This document shows, in pieces, positions 30,732 to 40,025 of a DNA stretch of 54,314 nucleotides. A model generated the notes under the pieces. The model searched no databases and was not told where the DNA came from. It was given only the letters and a program-made list of their open reading frames with translations. The DNA is from a virus, in the IMG/VR virus record IMGVR_UViG_3300002145_000153, positions 1 to 54,314 of that record. One strand, written 5' to 3'. The position numbers and the translations under genes are program-made. How positions within the stretch are numbered: position 1 is the stretch's first letter; the number at the start of each line of letters is the position of its first letter.

Positions 30732-31010
30732 ATGGCAGATTCTAAATTATCTGAATTAACTAATGTAACTACTGCTAACTCGACTGATCTACTATATCTA
30801 GTTCAGTCGAGTAGTAGTAAGAAGATTACCGCAAGCAATCTTCTTATTAGTTTAACACAACTAAAATCTGCACCTGCGAATGCTTTTGGTATTTCTACAG
30901 ATAAAGCAGGTATGATTGCCTTTGACTCCAATTATTTTTATATTTGTACTACTAATTATTCATCTGGTAATGTAAATATTTGGAGAAGAGTTAGTATCAC
31001 TACATGGTAA
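30732..31010 (+). CDS. Small tail-fibre-like structural protein, 92 aa
   Basis: The start MADSKLSELTNVTTANSTDL and LLYLVQSSSSKKITASNL are typical of the N-terminal connector of phage fibre or baseplate proteins. Here it ends after 92 residues, so it is a free-standing short version. It is 6 nt after the preceding structural gene. Confidence 0.72.
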   Translation: MADSKLSELTNVTTANSTDLLYLVQSSSSKKITASNLLISLTQLKSAPANAFGISTDKAGMIAFDSNYFYICTTNYSSGNVNIWRRVSITTW

Positions 31011-31013
31011 TAG

Positions 31014-31397
31014 ATGCAATTTGATTTGACTAAAGATACATTTTTATTGTATGCAATAAAATGTTATGATACATCTGGGTTTAGAGGAAAACAGGAGTTT
31101 CTTGAGGATATTAAGCGCTTTCGCTATATCAAAAAACTTCTGAATCGATTTAAAACTAGAGGTGATCTGAAAGAGAGATTGATACTAAATCATATCATCA
31201 TTCTTTATAATATGTTTGGAGCAGAGGCTACAGTGAAAATGTTGTTTTATAAACTTGATGAAATTTATTGGTCAGAGATAAAGACTTTTTTACTTTATTT
31301 GAATCTCATGCCTTCTAATGTTATACTTTACAATGGTCAGTCTGAATCAGATATACCTGTTTGTAATGAAATAGCAAATAAACTAAGAGAACTATAA
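31014..31397 (+). CDS. Conserved T4-like phage protein, 127 aa
   Basis: DIKRFRYIKKLLNRFKTRGDLKERL and ILNHIIILYNMFG are segments I recall from a small helical protein in many T4-like phages. No enzymatic motif is visible. It overlaps the next ATG by one base. Confidence 0.75.
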   Translation: MQFDLTKDTFLLYAIKCYDTSGFRGKQEFLEDIKRFRYIKKLLNRFKTRGDLKERLILNHIIILYNMFGAEATVKMLFYKLDEIYWSEIKTFLLYLNLMPSNVILYNGQSESDIPVCNEIANKLREL

Positions 31398-31954
31398 TGC
31401 CAGTTTCAGCTCTAGCAGACAATTTAATAGCATATAGAATTCTTCGTATGCTAGTTACACCGTTTGAAAAAACCGATGCTTATAGTCTAGGTATTATTGA
31501 TGAAAAAGGTAAACCTATTAAAAAAGCAAAGGATTTAAGAACTGGTAAAGAGAAAGCAGCTTATACCTATCTTCATAGAATAGTATTTCGCCTAAAACGT
31601 ATCATTAACATGCTGCCAACTCAAAGCAAACAATTTGCTACTTATGCTGCAGCTTATGCTCTAATCAAAGAATGTGCTGAAACAAATCAAGAACCATATA
31701 ATCTTGAATCAATATTTTTAGAAGCATTAGAATACGAGTATGATACCACATTAGTAGAAGAATTCTTTAAAAACGATATGAAAACTTTTAAACTATTTTT
31801 AGAAGATACTGGTGGTGTTAGTGGAGTACCAGCAAATACAGCAACAGTTACTCCAGGAATCTCTGGTATCGGTAGAACTCCCGATGATATTGCAGTTCCA
31901 GCAAAGAACAAACTGACTAAAAAACTTTTTAAACGAAAGAAAATTATTCAGTAG
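31397..31954 (+). CDS. Conserved T4-like phage protein, 185 aa
   Basis: DNLIAYRILRMLVTPFEKTDA and YTYLHRIVFRLKRIINML are shared, as I recall, with T4-like phage proteins encoded next to the previous family. The C-terminus is a flexible Pro/Thr linker and a basic tail (KKLFKRKKIIQ). A structural or assembly role is likely but unproven. Confidence 0.75.
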   Translation: MPVSALADNLIAYRILRMLVTPFEKTDAYSLGIIDEKGKPIKKAKDLRTGKEKAAYTYLHRIVFRLKRIINMLPTQSKQFATYAAAYALIKECAETNQEPYNLESIFLEALEYEYDTTLVEEFFKNDMKTFKLFLEDTGGVSGVPANTATVTPGISGIGRTPDDIAVPAKNKLTKKLFKRKKIIQ

Positions 31955-32005
31955 TATTGATTTTTTGCATCATAAATGTTATGATTGTGTTAAGGAGAAA
32001 CAATC

Positions 32006-33034
32006 ATGGCATTATACATCGATCTAAAATTTATAAACTTTATCTCTAATCAACTACGCAATTTCAAGCGTAAGGATGATTATCTTTTTAACTTTTCTTG
32101 TCCTATCTGTGGTGATTCTTCTACAAAGAAAACAAAGGCAAGGGGTTACTTTTATAAGATAAAAAACGACATGTTTATGAAGTGTCATAATTGTAGTGCG
32201 TCTCTACATTTTGGTACATTTCTTAAACAAATAAGTCCTTCTTTACATTCCCAGTACTGTTTTGAACGATACGCCGAGGCTGTACCACAGAATAAACCAC
32301 ATAAAGATCCTGTATTGAAATTTACTGAACCTGTAATAACTGAGACTAAACAGGAAACATTACTTGATTCTCTTTTAGATCGTTTAGATACTTTACCTGA
32401 GAATCATGTTGCAGTACAGTTTTGCAAAGGAAGATTGATTCCCGAGTCTGCTTATAAGCAGTTATATTTCATTGAGAATATGAGTAACATAGGGCAGATT
32501 AGTCCTAAGATGCGTGAAAAAATCACGACAAAGGAATCTAGATTAGTTATTCCATTCTTTGATGAAAAGTTACAACTTACAGGGGTAACTTGTCGTGCTC
32601 TAGGTAATGAGACATTAAGATATGTGACGGTGCAGATTAAGGAAAATGTTCCACAAATCTTCGGTGTTGATACCGTAGATACCTCTAAACATATATACGT
32701 AGTAGAGGGTCCTATAGACAGTTTGTTTCTTCCCAACGCAATCGCGGTTACGGGTACATCTTTTGGTAAATTAGATAAGTTAAATCTTAATAGTGATAAA
32801 CTCACTGTAATTGTGGACAATCAACCACGAAATAAAGACGTTTGCAAGGTTTTAGAAACTTTAATTGATAAAAATTATGCTGTAGTTATTTGGCCTCAGT
32901 ATTTAGAAGAGAAAGATATCAATGAAATGATTCTTTCTGGTAAAACAAAAGAAAAAGTTCTTAAAATGATCAAAGAAAGAACTTTTAGAGGATTAGAAGC
33001 TAAGGCTAATTTTGTTGCATGGAAGAGGTGTTAA
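32006..33034 (+). CDS. 61: DNA primase (gp61-like)
   Basis: An N-terminal zinc-binding region, FSCPICGDSSTKK (about residues 29-41) and MKCHNCSASLHFG (about 57-69), is followed by a TOPRIM-like region with VVEGPIDSLFL (about 233-243) and VIVDNQPRNKD. The length of 342 aa equals T4 gp61. It makes RNA primers for the lagging strand with the gp41 helicase. Confidence 0.95.
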   Translation: MALYIDLKFINFISNQLRNFKRKDDYLFNFSCPICGDSSTKKTKARGYFYKIKNDMFMKCHNCSASLHFGTFLKQISPSLHSQYCFERYAEAVPQNKPHKDPVLKFTEPVITETKQETLLDSLLDRLDTLPENHVAVQFCKGRLIPESAYKQLYFIENMSNIGQISPKMREKITTKESRLVIPFFDEKLQLTGVTCRALGNETLRYVTVQIKENVPQIFGVDTVDTSKHIYVVEGPIDSLFLPNAIAVTGTSFGKLDKLNLNSDKLTVIVDNQPRNKDVCKVLETLIDKNYAVVIWPQYLEEKDINEMILSGKTKEKVLKMIKERTFRGLEAKANFVAWKRC

Positions 33035-33035
33035 T

Positions 33036-33395
33036 ATGAGTAGTAATGGATGGATTGGTGTTGATTTAGATGGTACATTGGCACATTATGATGGATGGAA
33101 AGGTTGGCATGATGCAAGAATTGGCGCACCGATAAAACCAATGGTAGAAAGAGTTATATCATGGTTAAGAGAAGGCAAAACGGTAAAAATTTTTACCGCT
33201 CGCATCAGTGATGGTAAAGAAGAAACTATTAAAAATATTGAGAATTGGTGTGTTGAACATATAGGTTTTAAACTTGAAGTAACTAATGTTAAAGATTTTA
33301 TGATGGTAGAACTTTGGGATGATCGTGCTGTTCAGGTTGTTCCCAATACTGGGTTGGACATTGTCAGTTATTTGGAATCACAAAATGCACGTTAG
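33036..33395 (+). CDS. HAD-type phosphatase-like protein, 119 aa
   Basis: ATG at 33036 follows AGAGGTGTTAAT. GVDLDGTLA (about residues 7-15) is the DxDGT nucleophile motif of HAD hydrolases. KIFTAR gives motif II and LWDDRAVQV motif IV. The short form resembles phosphatase domains of polynucleotide kinases, but no kinase is fused. The substrate may be a nucleotide or a 3'-phosphate end. Confidence 0.85.
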   Translation: MSSNGWIGVDLDGTLAHYDGWKGWHDARIGAPIKPMVERVISWLREGKTVKIFTARISDGKEETIKNIENWCVEHIGFKLEVTNVKDFMMVELWDDRAVQVVPNTGLDIVSYLESQNAR

Positions 33396-34074
33396 ACTTT
33401 TATCATTCTCACAACTGAATCCGTTTCTGTTATCTACAGCAGATGAACATCCACCAGTATTAGAAAGTATTCGTGATCTAGTTGCTTTTTGTGCTCGTGT
33501 TTCTAATCCATCTAATCAGATGAATATGGAAACTTCAGAAAAACTTCTGAAGTATTTGATCAACCATAAACATTGGAGTCCCTTTGAATTAGTATCACTA
33601 TGTTTAGAGATAACTACAACTAGGGATATCGCTAGACAGATTTTGCGCCATAGATCATTTTCTTTTCAAGAATTCAGCCAGCGTTATGCCAATCCACTAG
33701 AAGATCTGCAGTTTGTAACTCGTGAAGCTCGATTACAGGATACAAAAAATCGCCAAAATAGTATTAGAGTAGATGATGAAACTTTACAACGCGAATGGAC
33801 AATGATGCAGGAAGATGTTATTCGTGTTGCTCGTAGTGCATATGATTGGGCTTTGAGTAAAGGAATTGCTAAAGAACAAGCTAGAGCAGTTCTGCCAGAA
33901 GGATTAACTGAAAGTAGATTATACATGAATGGTACTCTCAGATCATGGATTCATTATTGCGAACTTAGATCGGCTAATGGTACACAATTAGAACATATGA
34001 AAATTGCAAAGGCGTGTGCTGAAGCAATTGCAAAAGTATTTCCACAGATTGAGGATTTTACAAATGAACACTAG
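33385..34074 (+). CDS. thyX: Flavin-dependent thymidylate synthase
   Basis: ATG at 33385 overlaps the previous stop. RHRSFSFQEFSQRY at residues 88-101 is the ThyX signature RHRxxSxnxxSxR. LPEGLTESRLYMNGTLRSW matches the second conserved block. It methylates dUMP with FAD and methylenetetrahydrofolate. At 229 aa it is full length. With dCMP deaminase and ribonucleotide reductase it forms a complete dTTP route. Confidence 0.96.
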   Translation: MHVRLLSFSQLNPFLLSTADEHPPVLESIRDLVAFCARVSNPSNQMNMETSEKLLKYLINHKHWSPFELVSLCLEITTTRDIARQILRHRSFSFQEFSQRYANPLEDLQFVTREARLQDTKNRQNSIRVDDETLQREWTMMQEDVIRVARSAYDWALSKGIAKEQARAVLPEGLTESRLYMNGTLRSWIHYCELRSANGTQLEHMKIAKACAEAIAKVFPQIEDFTNEH

Positions 34075-34468
34075 AGATGATGTAAAACAATTTATGCTTG
34101 CTGCTGATCAAGTAGTTAAATCAGAATTTAAACCTGAATTTAATCCTGAATTTAATTGGCAAGCTACATTGTACATGGATCTAATCAAAGAAGAGTTTTT
34201 AGAACTGCAAACTGCATTTAAAGATTTTGATGCTGTAGAAGTTGCTGATGCTTGTGCTGATTTAATTTGGGTTATTGAGGGTTTAGCACACACTATTGGT
34301 ATTCCAATGCAACAAGTATGGAATGAGGTTGCGCGCTCAAATCATTCAAAAGTAAGTGAAACGGGTAAAGTTTTAAAACGCGCTGATGGTAAGATTCTTA
34401 AACCAGATACATATTCACCACCCGATATTAAAACAGTATTGGAAATTTCTAAGAATGATAAACCTTAA
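34064..34468 (+). CDS. MazG-like NTP pyrophosphohydrolase, 134 aa
   Basis: ATG at 34064 overlaps the thyX stop. KEEFLEL and DACADLIWVIEG give the ExxE...ExxD-type metal site of the all-alpha NTP-PPase superfamily. I recall such enzymes in phages that trim (d)NTP pools or alarmones. An imperfect repeat (FKPEF, FNPEF) lies near residue 23. Confidence 0.82.
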   Translation: MNTRDDVKQFMLAADQVVKSEFKPEFNPEFNWQATLYMDLIKEEFLELQTAFKDFDAVEVADACADLIWVIEGLAHTIGIPMQQVWNEVARSNHSKVSETGKVLKRADGKILKPDTYSPPDIKTVLEISKNDKP

Positions 34469-34513
34469 AATTCTTAGCATTGTAATAGGATATACAATAG
34501 ATGGTATGAAACA

Positions 34514-35527
34514 ATGACTATAGTTAACGATAAATTACTTTCAAATATGCAGCAAGATTTGCTCGATGTTAATACTTTCTACGTAGATCGTGGGATGAAA
34601 TATGGATGGGTCTCTAATAAAAGTAAAAAACATTATGATTTTGGGCATTGGAATAATCTTATTCTTAAAGATAATAGAATGTTTCTTTTTGATCATGGAA
34701 AAATGCCATATATAAACTATCATCCCGAACTCGCACGAATATGGAACAGAATACAAGAGTTACTTCCAGGTCGTGCCTTAGTCAGAGCGTATGTTAACGG
34801 TTACACATACGGCACGGATGCATATTATCATCAAGATGATAATTGGTTAAATAAAAAATATGGTGCGGATATTCTTTCTGACACAGTTATAGTTTATTTA
34901 AATAAAGAGTGGGATAAAGATTGGGGTGGGGAAACGTCGATAGTAAAGAATGAGGAAATTGAACTAGCAGTTCTTCCTAAATTTGGACGCTGTCTGATAT
35001 TTGATTCATCGAAACTGCATTCCGCAAGACCTCTCTCTCGGGCATGCCCAGTTTTAAGATCTGTTCTGGTGTTTAAGACATTTGATGCAAAATATAATGA
35101 TCCGAGAATAGAAGCATTGATAGAAAATAACTTTGATAAGTTAAAACATTCTGGTAAAACTTTTTTTGAACATCTTTATAACACTAGTTTCATTTTAAGT
35201 AAACAGGGATGTGTTGAAGATATTTGTGCTGCGGGTCTTTATCATTCTGCTTATGGTACAGAACATTACGAATCGGCGTGCAATCTGAATCTTACAAGAG
35301 AAAAAGTAAAAGAATTAATTGGAGAAGAATCTGAAAATCTCGTATATTTATTTTGCACATTGAAAAGTAGAACATCAGCAATTATAGATAACACATATCA
35401 TCTTGATAATGAAACTATCCATAAACTTAGATGGATAGAATATGCTAATCTCATTGATCAAAACACAAATGGTAAGTATAATGGTGCTTTAATAGCGCTG
35501 AAACAAAAACTAAAAGAGTTTGAGTAG
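34514..35527 (+). CDS. 2OG-Fe(II) oxygenase fused to an HD-like domain, 337 aa
   Basis: The first 200 residues form a prolyl-hydroxylase type oxygenase: YYHQDDN gives H and D, and LHSARPLSR gives the second His and the 2-oxoglutarate Arg. The C-terminal 130 residues contain FEHLYNTSFIL and AAGLYHSAYGTE, with paired histidines like an HD/DUF6817-type domain. Substrates may be DNA bases or nucleotides. The gene sits between MazG and NrdA. Confidence 0.85.
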   Translation: MTIVNDKLLSNMQQDLLDVNTFYVDRGMKYGWVSNKSKKHYDFGHWNNLILKDNRMFLFDHGKMPYINYHPELARIWNRIQELLPGRALVRAYVNGYTYGTDAYYHQDDNWLNKKYGADILSDTVIVYLNKEWDKDWGGETSIVKNEEIELAVLPKFGRCLIFDSSKLHSARPLSRACPVLRSVLVFKTFDAKYNDPRIEALIENNFDKLKHSGKTFFEHLYNTSFILSKQGCVEDICAAGLYHSAYGTEHYESACNLNLTREKVKELIGEESENLVYLFCTLKSRTSAIIDNTYHLDNETIHKLRWIEYANLIDQNTNGKYNGALIALKQKLKEFE

Positions 35528-35536
35528 GGTAAGTAA

Positions 35537-37327
35537 ATGAAAAAAACAGTACACGGTATTGAGATTGATCTTTCTAAGGATATTCTTTTTGATGAATTAG
35601 GAATTAAGAGGCTACGTGAGTCTTATATGTTAGACAGTGAAGAATCACCACAAGAAAGATTTGCTGCTGTATCTGCAGCTTTTGGCTCTAACAAAGAACA
35701 CGCACAAAGATTATACGATTACTCAAGTAAACATTGGTTGAGTTATAGTACTCCTATTCTTGCTTTTGGAAGAACAAAGAAAGGTCTACCTATAAGCTGC
35801 TTTCTTCCATATCTACATGATTCAGCAGAAGGATTGGTAGATTGTCTTTCAGAAGTAAACTGGCTATCAATGTTAGGTGGAGGTATTGGTATCGGTGTTG
35901 GTATTCGTTCATCCGATGATAAATCTGTGGGTGTTATGCCGCATCTAAAAACATATGATGCTAGTTGTCTCGCGTATCGTCAAGGAAGAACACGCAGAGG
36001 ATCTTACGCAGCATATCTTGATATCTCACATCCAGATATTTTAATCTTCCTAGAGATGCGTAAGCCTACTGGTGACCAGAATATGAGATGCTTGAATCTT
36101 CATCATGGTATTAATATCACAGATGACTTTATGAAGATCATCGAAAACTGTATGCTCGATCCAAAGGCAGATGATACTTGGGAACTAAAAGACGCTAACA
36201 GTGGTGAGGTTAGAGAGAAAGTATCTGCAAGAGAACTTTGGCAACGTATTATTGAGATGCGTATGCATACTGGAGAACCTTATCTACACTTCATTGATAC
36301 TAGTAACAAACATCTTCCTGGGTTTCAAAAGCAATTGGGGCTGTCTATAAAACAGTCAAACTTATGTTCGGAGATAATTTTGCCGACAGATAAGAATAGA
36401 ACTGCAGTGTGTTGTTTATCATCTGTTAATCTAGAATACTTTGATGATTGGAAGAATGATAAGTTATTTTTACGTGATATAGCAGAGATGCTTGATAATG
36501 TTCTACAGTACTTTATCGATAATGCACCCAACGGTATAGAAAGAGCGCAATACTCAGCAAAGCGTGAGCGTAGTATTGGTGTCGGTGCGTTAGGATTTCA
36601 TGCCTATCTACAAAAAAATAATCTTCCCTGGGAATCCGCATTAGCTAGTTCAGCAAACAGAAGAATGTTTAAACATATTAGAGAAAGTTTAGATGTTGCA
36701 AATATTGAATTAGGTTCTGCGAGGGGTGAGGCCCCAGATGCTGAAGGAACTGGATTGAGATTTAGTCACGTTATGGCAGTGGCTCCAAATGCGTCGAGTT
36801 CAATCATTATGGGTAATACTTCTCCTTCAATCGAACCATGGAGAGCTAATGCTTATAGACAAGATACTCTTTCGGGTGCTCATCTAAACAAGAACAAATA
36901 TCTTGATCGTCTATTGAAAGAAAAGATAGAAGGTGATAAACTAGCAGAAGTATGGTCATCTATCATTTCAAATGATGGATCAGTTCAACATCTGGATGTT
37001 CTTACAGATTATGAAAAAGATGTGTTTAAGACTGCTATGGAAATTGATCAACGTTGGTTGGTTCAACATGCTGCAGATAGACAGACATATATCGATCAGG
37101 CACAATCTTTAAATCTTTTCTTCCGTCCAAATGCGAATATTAAGTATCTACATGCAGTACATTTTCAAGCATGGAAACAAGGTCTGAAAACATTGTACTA
37201 TTGTAGATCAGAAAAGATTGGTAGGGCTGATAAAGTTTCAAAACAAATTGAAAGACAAGTTATCGAGGAGCTTGATCTAAAAGCACTTGCCTCAGATGAA
37301 GAAATTTGTTTATCTTGCGAAGGCTGA
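35537..37327 (+). CDS. nrdA: Ribonucleotide reductase, class I large subunit, short form
   Basis: It reduces ribonucleoside diphosphates together with NrdB. The active site shows the first cysteine in LPISCFLPYL, NLCSE with the thiyl Cys and Glu, the second redox Cys in AVCCLSSVNL, and the Tyr pair TLYYCRSEK. The C-terminus ends in CLSCEG, the thioredoxin-reduced pair. At 596 aa it is much shorter than T4 NrdA (754) because the N-terminal ATP-cone is absent, so dATP inhibition is probably lost. Confidence 0.94.
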   Translation: MKKTVHGIEIDLSKDILFDELGIKRLRESYMLDSEESPQERFAAVSAAFGSNKEHAQRLYDYSSKHWLSYSTPILAFGRTKKGLPISCFLPYLHDSAEGLVDCLSEVNWLSMLGGGIGIGVGIRSSDDKSVGVMPHLKTYDASCLAYRQGRTRRGSYAAYLDISHPDILIFLEMRKPTGDQNMRCLNLHHGINITDDFMKIIENCMLDPKADDTWELKDANSGEVREKVSARELWQRIIEMRMHTGEPYLHFIDTSNKHLPGFQKQLGLSIKQSNLCSEIILPTDKNRTAVCCLSSVNLEYFDDWKNDKLFLRDIAEMLDNVLQYFIDNAPNGIERAQYSAKRERSIGVGALGFHAYLQKNNLPWESALASSANRRMFKHIRESLDVANIELGSARGEAPDAEGTGLRFSHVMAVAPNASSSIIMGNTSPSIEPWRANAYRQDTLSGAHLNKNKYLDRLLKEKIEGDKLAEVWSSIISNDGSVQHLDVLTDYEKDVFKTAMEIDQRWLVQHAADRQTYIDQAQSLNLFFRPNANIKYLHAVHFQAWKQGLKTLYYCRSEKIGRADKVSKQIERQVIEELDLKALASDEEICLSCEG

Positions 37328-37935
37328 TAACAACAGAAAAACAAGTGTGGTTTGCCTATCCATGGGCACGCCACACTTATTTGAATAAGTTATGGTTATC
37401 AGAAATGTTGGGATATATTTGTGGACCGAGTGGTATACCAATACCAAAGACAGGTGAATATATCGTTCGTCCCATCTACAATCTCGATGGAATGAGTAGA
37501 GGTGCGGAGTGTAAGTTTTTAGATATAGGTGATGAATCTACTCCACCTGGGTATTTTTGGTGTGAGTATTTTAACGGAAACCATTATAGTGTAGATTACA
37601 TTAAAGTAGATGACATATGGAAATCAGATCTTGTAGTACAGGGATATAAAGTATCACCACAAAAATTTACAAAATGGGAAATTGTTGATAAACAGTTTAC
37701 TATACCAAAATTTTTATATGATGTGAAAGTTCCTGTTATCAATATAGAATATATTGATAACAAGATTATAGAAATTCATTTTCGCGGTAATTCTGATTTT
37801 AAGAATCATAAGTTTAAAACTCTTTTGGTTCAGTGGAAATCAGAACCTGAGCTTGAATTAGATAGTACATGGACTTTTATACCATCATATGAAGAAACAG
37901 ACAAAGATACAAGGATAGGATTTTATGGAAAATAA
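37306..37935 (+). CDS. Conserved phage protein, about 200 aa, start uncertain
   Basis: The frame overlaps the nrdA end. TTG at 37306 is the longest start; a GTG at 37345 or an ATG at 37405 are alternatives, none with a convincing ribosome-binding site. YIVRPIYNLDGMSRGAECKF followed by PPGYFWCEYFNGNHYSVDYI recalls a family in T4-like phages that looks like a reduced ATP-grasp fold. Function unknown. It ends overlapping the next small gene. Confidence 0.7.
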   Translation: MFILRRLITTEKQVWFAYPWARHTYLNKLWLSEMLGYICGPSGIPIPKTGEYIVRPIYNLDGMSRGAECKFLDIGDESTPPGYFWCEYFNGNHYSVDYIKVDDIWKSDLVVQGYKVSPQKFTKWEIVDKQFTIPKFLYDVKVPVINIEYIDNKIIEIHFRGNSDFKNHKFKTLLVQWKSEPELELDSTWTFIPSYEETDKDTRIGFYGK

Positions 37936-38083
37936 CGAAAAACAAGTACTAGCAGAATTTTATACCGATGTAGTGAAACAATGTAAAGAAGAAGGTTTGA
38001 CAGACGAGGAACTAAAAGAACTCGAAACCCCTCTAAAAAATTTCGCACAGGCATTATTAAAGGCAAGTAAAAAGAATGGTTAA
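37925..38083 (+). CDS. Small acidic helical protein, 52 aa
   Basis: ATG follows AAGGATTTT and overlaps the previous stop; its end overlaps the nrdB start. The product (MENNEKQVLAEFYTDVVKQC) is a charged helix with no known motif. The overlaps on both sides support translation. Confidence 0.6.
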   Translation: MENNEKQVLAEFYTDVVKQCKEEGLTDEELKELETPLKNFAQALLKASKKNG

Positions 38084-39059
38084 GAAGAAATTACGGTTAA
38101 CAGATGAGAGATCATATTTTCGCCCATTTCAATATGAATGGGCGTATGGAGCTTGGCTAACACATGAGCAAGCGCACTGGATTTTTTCAGAAGTACCGAT
38201 GGCTGAAGATGTTAAAGATTGGAAGAATAAACTATCAGATTCTGAAAAGAAGTTTCTGACGCACATCTTTAGATTCTTTACTCAGGGGGATATTGATGTT
38301 GCTGGTGGTTATGTAAAGAATTATCTACCACATTTTCCTCAACCTGAAGTTAGAATGATGCTAATGGGATTTGCTGCTAGAGAAGCAGTGCATATTGCTG
38401 CCTATAGTCATCTAATTGAAACTTTAGGTATGCCTGATACTACTTATAATGAATTTTTGAGTTATCAAGCAATGCGTGACAAGCATGAGTATTTCAATGA
38501 TCTTTCGATGAATACTGGTACAAAGGAATCTATTGCTACTAATATTGCTGCGTTCTCTGCATTCACCGAGGGTATGCAGTTGTTTTCATCGTTTATTATG
38601 TTATTAAACTTTCCTCGGCATGGACTAATGAAGGGTATGGGTCAAATAATTGGCTGGTCAATTTTGGATGAAACTATACACGCCGAATCTATGATTAAGT
38701 TGTTTAGAACCTACATTGAAGAAAACCGTGAGATTTGGAATGATAATCTTAAGGGGCAAATTTATACTATTGCTACAAAGATGGTTGATCTAGAAGATAA
38801 GTTTATTGATCTGGCTTTCGATATGGGAGAGATGCCCAATCTTACTAGTGCAGATGTCAAACAATATATTCGCTACATTGCTGACAGACGTCTTATTTCT
38901 CTGGGGCTTAAAGGTATCTTTAAAGTAAAAAAGAATCCTTTACCGTGGGTTGAGGAAATTATAAATGCTCCTACTCATACTAATTTCTTTGAATCAAGAG
39001 CAACAGATTATGCTAAAGGAGCCTTAACTGGTGATTGGGCAGATATTTGGGCAGCATGA
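38076..39059 (+). CDS. nrdB: Ribonucleotide reductase, class I small subunit
   Basis: The 327-aa diiron subunit of the reductase. REAVHIAAYSHLIE (about residues 106-119) holds the Glu and His ligands and the radical Tyr. EGMQLFSSF and DETIHAES give the remaining Glu and His ligands. It pairs with nrdA upstream. Confidence 0.95.
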   Translation: MVKKKLRLTDERSYFRPFQYEWAYGAWLTHEQAHWIFSEVPMAEDVKDWKNKLSDSEKKFLTHIFRFFTQGDIDVAGGYVKNYLPHFPQPEVRMMLMGFAAREAVHIAAYSHLIETLGMPDTTYNEFLSYQAMRDKHEYFNDLSMNTGTKESIATNIAAFSAFTEGMQLFSSFIMLLNFPRHGLMKGMGQIIGWSILDETIHAESMIKLFRTYIEENREIWNDNLKGQIYTIATKMVDLEDKFIDLAFDMGEMPNLTSADVKQYIRYIADRRLISLGLKGIFKVKKNPLPWVEEIINAPTHTNFFESRATDYAKGALTGDWADIWAA

Positions 39060-39065
39060 TAAATA
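39058..39065 (+). promoter_or_regulatory. Late-promoter-like GATAAATA
   Basis: GATAAATA spans the nrdB stop codon. It lies 71 nt before the next gene, farther than usual. Confidence 0.3.
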
Positions 39066-39135
39066 ATATGATAACTATGAAATAGATTATCCTCCATGAT
39101 TTTCGTTATATTTTTAAAACAAATAGAGGAAAATC

Positions 39136-39642
39136 ATGGATCCAATTACCATAATGGCAACAGTAACTGCTGCCTTTAATGGAATTAAGAAGGCAGTAGA
39201 ATTAGGTAGAGAAGCTCAAGATATCTTTGGGCAACTAGGAAAATGGGCAGAGGGTGCGGGTCAACTTTCTGCCTACATTAACGCAAATAAAAACAGAAAA
39301 CCAAGTATATTTTCTAGTCTTAAATTTGGTAAAAGTGCAACATCAGAAGCAATGGATATGATTGCTGCTGAAGCTAAACTTAGAGAAATGGAAAAAGAAA
39401 TACGTGTTTTGTTTTACTACGGTCCGCTACAAAGTATGGGTGCCGATGGATATAGAGAGTTTATTCTTCTCAGAAGGAAAATAAAAGCAGAACGCGAAAA
39501 AATAATCATTGATCAAATGGAAAGAAGAAAAAGTTTTTTCATTAATAGTTTGTATATAATTGCTCTGTGTGGAGTTCTAATAGCATTAGGTTATGTTTGT
39601 GCAATCACATACCAGATGGGCGTTGATGCGGGAAAATGGTAG
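39136..39642 (+). CDS. Membrane-anchored phage protein, 168 aa
   Basis: ATG follows AGAGGAAAATC. The N-terminus MDPITIMATVTAAFNGIKKA is a helical start I recall from a T4-like phage family. A long charged helix runs to residue 135, then one transmembrane segment (about 137-158) ends the protein. It has an odd tail-anchored topology. Function unknown. Confidence 0.78.
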   Translation: MDPITIMATVTAAFNGIKKAVELGREAQDIFGQLGKWAEGAGQLSAYINANKNRKPSIFSSLKFGKSATSEAMDMIAAEAKLREMEKEIRVLFYYGPLQSMGADGYREFILLRRKIKAEREKIIIDQMERRKSFFINSLYIIALCGVLIALGYVCAITYQMGVDAGKW

Positions 39643-39646
39643 TATA

Positions 39647-39844
39647 ATGAATTATTCTGAAATAAGATATGAAATATGTAAGCATTGTGAACATTTTAGT
39701 AAGATGCTTAAGATTTGTAAAAAATGTGGTTGTTTCATGCCTGGTAAAGTATTAATGAAAAACACCAGATGCCCTATGAATAAATGGGTTGAAATTAGTG
39801 ACAGTAGAAGTTCTGATAATACATGCTGTCAGGAGAAAAAATAA
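39647..39844 (+). CDS. Zinc-ribbon phage protein, 65 aa
   Basis: ATG at 39647 sits 5 nt after the preceding stop. CKHCEHF, CKKCGC and CPMNKW provide several cysteines in a rubredoxin-like pattern that I recall from a common small phage protein. It stops exactly before the next GTG start. Confidence 0.75.
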   Translation: MNYSEIRYEICKHCEHFSKMLKICKKCGCFMPGKVLMKNTRCPMNKWVEISDSRSSDNTCCQEKK

Positions 39845-40006
39845 GTGTCAAGAAAAGGTTACGAATGCTTTAGTTGTGATGCCGCATTTAAACTTTCGCA
39901 TGATTTGGATGATGGTTACTATAAGGTAACCTATTGTCCATTTTGTGGAGAAGAGTTAACTGACGAGCAAGAATTTTCTTTTTATGATGAAGAAGAAGAT
40001 TCATAA
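39845..40006 (+). CDS. Zinc-ribbon protein, 53 aa
   Basis: GTG start after GGAGAAAAAATAA. CFSC (residues 8-11) and CPFCG (31-35) form a clean four-Cys zinc ribbon; the tail is acidic. It resembles rubredoxin-like or transcription-factor ribbons. It directly follows another zinc-ribbon gene. Confidence 0.7.
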   Translation: MSRKGYECFSCDAAFKLSHDLDDGYYKVTYCPFCGEELTDEQEFSFYDEEEDS

Positions 40007-40025
40007 ATACCTCAAAGGGGTAATT

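Noticed and set aside
31971-31978. CATAAATG as a late promoter of the primase gene
   Set aside because: It differs at two bases from TATAAATA and primase is normally early; support is too weak.
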